The translations under genes and the position numbers were made by a program. From positions 7,157 through 29,517 of the forward strand of contig OUQQ01000299.1 of assembly GCA_900404475.1 (NCBI GenBank): DNA of 22,361 nucleotides. The letters are read 5' to 3'. The notes under the pieces are model-generated. The model made no database searches. It worked only from the letters and a program-made list of their open reading frames with translations, and was not told where the DNA came from. This document shows, piece after piece, positions 19,345 through 22,361 of the stretch. This DNA comes from Spongospora subterranea (Eukaryota; Endomyxa; Phytomyxea; Plasmodiophorida; Plasmodiophoridae). Each line of letters starts with the position of its first letter. Within the stretch, counting starts at the first letter, position 1.

Positions 19345-19612
19345 ATCAATACCGACATCATCAAGATGCGATCAGGGTGGAGGTGCAGCAGCACTTCTCA
19401 TCAGCAATCACAAAAGGAAGGAAAACCCCGAAACTGAGGAAGAGGAGATTGAATCAACAGTGAAATTAGGACCGAAAGTGACGTCGTCATATGAACGTGA
19501 GATTATCGCACGGAACATTGCATTTGATATAGCACTTGATCAAGACTATCGAGACACAAATTTTCACATAACAGATTTCTTGTCATGGAAGAATTTGTGC
19601 ACATATGTTTAA
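19345..19612 (+). other. Coding-like exon, unrecognised, interrupted by retroelement
   Basis: The plus frame reads CDQGGGAAALLIS, then HKRKENPETEEEEIESTVK, then YEREIIARNIAFDIALDQDY and a stop at 19610-19612. Composition is strongly protein-like. The final codons overlap DNA that encodes reverse transcriptase on the opposite strand, so the natural 3' end of this gene was probably lost to the element. No family is recognised. Confidence 0.4.
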
Positions 19613-21640
19613 TCAAGCTGTTGGGAATTCCATCTATTCCTCCATCAGATTCGCTGTTGGCTTTTTCAGCTGCTCTTTCCAGTTCTCTGATAGTGATATT
19701 TGCTGTTGGTGTTTCCAGTCATTATTTCAATAATTCTGCCAGCAGTAGCTCGTGCTCCATTTATTTCAGTCAGTTCAAGGTCTGGTGCACTATAGATTTC
19801 TTCGAATTTCGAGACGATGTTCTCCACCTCTTCTTTCGCTTCGTTGGTGGAAGTTTCGTATTTGTTTTTTCTTTTGTTTGTTTGTTGGTTGATCTGTTTT
19901 ACCAGGCTCCAGATTTGTGCTCCTGTCATATCCTCACATGGTGTTTTGACCATTTTTGTCAGTTGTTTGTTTTTGGCTTTGATATATTGTTTCCTATATT
20001 CTATCGCCGCTTTGTTTAGTGCTGCTTTTCTGTTTGGGATTTGTGTTTCGTTTATTTGGAGCGTATCGCTGTGAGTAATTTGCGTCTGAATTGTTTCTTA
20101 AATTCAGTGCACCTTCAGGTGTTTTTTCCAGAATTTGCACCTGGTCACTCTAACGTATCGGTGTTTGAGGCTTTTTTGTAGAATTGAAGTGAATTTGGAC
20201 AGTCCCATACCATGGGCTGGGTGGTTTTCGGTGGCTGTCACTAGTGCCTTTGCTGTTGATCTGTTTTTTGAATCGTTTTTTATCAATCGGTAATTTCTTT
20301 TTCGTTTTTCCTCTAATGCTGGTTTCAAGGAAGATGATCACTGCTCAGGTCTGTGTGGACTTCGCGAGTCACAATTTGTTTTGCCATTTTTCTATTCGCC
20401 AGTGTGATATCTAATGTGCTGTGCTCTCAGGTTGGTCCGTCTAGGTATGTGTGGTTTTCTATATGATTCGTACCAAATCTCTTATCTATAGTATTTTTGA
20501 GTCTCCTGTGATGAGAATTGGCTCTTGTTTTGTCTCTGCGAAAATTTGAATCTGCTTCCAATATGCTCTTCTAGTTTGTCTATCGATATCAGGTGGGATA
20601 TATGTGTGTATCAGTATCATTTCATCGTATAATTTAACAATTTGTGTTGTAATAGCGAATTGTACAAAACATTGAATTGTCGGTGGATATAGTTTTTCTA
20701 TTTTGACGTGTTCTCGCCAAAATATTCCTGATTGTGTGTATCGATCATCACATTCGCAGTGTGGAAAGCCATGAATATTACCACGATGTTTCAGTTCTGA
20801 AACACAGATTACATCTATTAGGTGTTGATTCGCAAAGTATGTCAGTTCGGTTGCCTTCTCCTTCGTCCCATTGTGCTATAATCAAATTTCTGTTATTCTT
20901 TACTTGCTTCGCTTATTAAGGCGCTCAAACATTGTGTTATTTTCAGTTGTCTTTTTGTGTGGTTGAGCCATTGTTGTTAGAGCATTTTTTGGTGATCATT
21001 ATCTTTTCATGTTTTTTATAGCATTTCTTGAGTGTTTATTCATTGTCTTTTTTTCCAATGTTACCGGAGATGGTGATTTTTGCTTCTTGGCATATATTTA
21101 ACGGTATTGGTCTAAACTTTAAATTGATTAATTCTCTGTCGTTATCCGATGTTGTGGATTCTGTTGGTGGTGTCGGTTGTGTAAGCTTTTCCAGTGTTTG
21201 CAGTAATTCGCTGGTCCTGTTTTTTGTTGTCAGCATTGTGAGTTGATCTAGTTCGTTCTCCCCAGTTAACAGAGAATGACTCGGCTGAGTTGATGACATC
21301 GTTTGTATTTCAATTGTGTTCGTCAAAGTTTTGTTTTCAGCTGTCTTTAATAAGACCTGTTTCGGTCCATTTACTGTCCGGTATTGTTGCTTCCCTATGA
21401 TGTTCAACGTATTTCTCACATTTGTGTGATGTTGTTATTGATCAGTGTGCCTCCTTCTATTGGAATTAGTGTCCCATAATGGTTTAGTCTACTATGTCCC
21501 ATCGGTGTTGCTGTTTTTCCATGCATGTGGTGTAGCAAATAAATTGTGGTGTTTCATTGAACGATGTCTCTCAGTTTTGGGAAGGATGACGCTATCCATT
21601 TCTGTATATCATTCTTCAAAGTGTGTTGCCTGACTTATTA
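19585..21640 (-). mobile_element. Non-LTR (LINE-type) retrotransposon, decayed, 3'-truncated
   Basis: Read on the minus strand. A frame at 21419-21036 (hydrophilic, Thr/Asn/Gln-rich, unrecognised) may be ORF1 or the ORF2 N-terminus. About 20925-20330 encodes an AP-like endonuclease: NLIIAQW, KATELTYFANQHLIDVICVS, the block around IFWREHVKIEKLYPP, EPILITGD and finally SSDHLP. The linker follows (19953-19666), then DGGIDGIPNSLIKHM at about 19640-19600, which is the start of the reverse-transcriptase fingers/palm. The catalytic DD motif region is missing because the element stops at about 19585-19600. Frameshifts (near 20870) and in-frame stops (for example after DGPT) mean it is inactive. The 5' limit is not defined and 21640 is approximate. 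Confidence 0.85.
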
Positions 21641-21931
21641 TGATTATGTTGATCTTAAATATAAACGCAGCTATTGTTAATTCAAATAGTCCAGCCCATT
21701 GTCTGTTCTATTCCATCATGTCTAGATACGTATCAAGAGTAAAATTTCAATGTGATAAACATCACCGGCGATTACTGATACATCACTATAGAGGAGTTAA
21801 GGTGAAGAACAGTATGCGATTAGAATTAAAACCTTTCCATACAGCCATCTCAGCGACGGCAGCATAAGTGCTAGGCGATAGTTGACTCAACAAAAACCAT
21901 CAGAGATAATTGAACCGTTAATTATATGTAG
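21641..21931. other. No gene recognised
   Basis: A 75-codon plus frame (21640-21867) contains basic HHRRLLIHHYRGVKVKNSMR but has no start or splice support. It may be an exon of the gene to the right. Confidence 0.3.
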
Positions 21932-22077
21932 AAAATAATGACCACCTCGAAGATTGCATTGCTGAAACTGAAGACACTGTAGATGAAGAGAGAATCGATT
22001 CCGCATATGACGTTATCCGCAACCCTAAACTGCGATCCGCAACCCTCGCTCAGTGCAATAAACATCTCGCGCGGTAG
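21932..22077 (+). other. Coding-like exon, unrecognised
   Basis: After an acceptor ATATGTAG the frame reads NNDHLEDCIAETEDTVDEER, then IDSAYDVIRNPKLRSATLAQ and CNKHLAR, with a TAG at 22075-22077. A GTAGAG at the stop and TTAG at 22099-22100 could remove the stop with a 25-nt intron, extending through AAAPSQITLIIKPTGHS to a TGA near 22243. That intron would be unusually short. The domain is not recognised. Confidence 0.4.
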
Positions 22078-22264
22078 AGGGGATAGGCCGGTCATTAGTG
22101 CCGCAGCCCCCTCACAAATCACACTGATAATAAAACCCACAGGCCACAGCACACTGGGCGACGTCATGTCCGCGGATTACGTGTCACCGTTAGTCAGAAA
22201 GCCATTGATTGATCGACGGAGTCTCCATTCTCATTTGATTTGATCAAATTGTCTCCGATTATCA

Positions 22265-22361
22265 ATGGATGAGTTAAGCGATAAAATAGAAGTAGCAAAG
22301 GCGGCACTTGCCCAAGCGGAGAGAGACAAGAATCAAGATCTCATACTGGCTTATGCCGCTT
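22265..22361 (+). CDS. 5' end of a hypothetical gene, runs off the window
   Basis: The ATG at 22265 has an in-frame stop upstream and opens MDELSDKIEVAKAALAQAER, then DKNQDLILAYAA to the window end. The sequence is alpha-helical and charged, likely coiled coil. No family can be named from 32 residues. Confidence 0.5.
   Translation, partial: MDELSDKIEVAKAALAQAERDKNQDLILAYAA

Noticed and set aside
19585..20019. 144-codon hydrophobic plus-strand frame resembling a membrane protein
   Set aside because: It is the complement of the Lys/Asn-rich linker and RT start of the retroelement.

Overview
The window is nuclear DNA of a small-genome eukaryote. Genes are cut by many short GT-AG introns, mostly 40-65 nt, and reading frames rejoin cleanly only when these are removed. 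A sperm-flagellar/central-apparatus protein (SPEF2/CPC1 type) implies an organism with a motile flagellum. A Nup1/Nup153-type nuclear-basket nucleoporin fits an opisthokont-like flagellate (chytrid, rozellid, aphelid or unicellular holozoan). That placement is inference; nothing in the window fixes the species.

Layout. Positions 1-1650 hold a papain-like cysteine protease gene on the minus strand. Its His/Asn-bearing 3' exon is also present as an inverted copy about 130 bp away. Positions 2000-4950 hold small, unrecognised, short-intron genes, some of them poorly resolved, including one with a TATA box. Positions 5100-8816 hold a complete 10-exon FG nucleoporin (about 1091 aa) on the plus strand. 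Converging on it from 13326 down to 9013 is an approximately 18-exon SPEF2-like gene of about 900 codons in a CG-rich tract full of GATCG words. Positions 13500-15750 are AT-richer and contain fragmentary coding signals and a diverged direct duplication that includes an intron. Positions 16131-16700 are a 96-bp-period minisatellite. It lies just upstream of a signal-peptide-bearing ankyrin-repeat gene (16800-18951), in which most exons equal one ankyrin repeat. Positions about 19585-21640 are a decayed non-LTR (LINE-type) retrotransposon on the minus strand with endonuclease and the very start of reverse transcriptase. The right edge has an unassigned exon and the start of another gene running off the window.

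The two conserved genes (nucleoporin and flagellar protein) are housekeeping/cilium components and share no obvious pathway. The flanks look like fast-evolving accessory DNA: duplicated protease, secreted ankyrin protein, minisatellite and retroelement. Exon models were made by hand from frame continuity and splice sites and are good to the base only where phases are stated to match.
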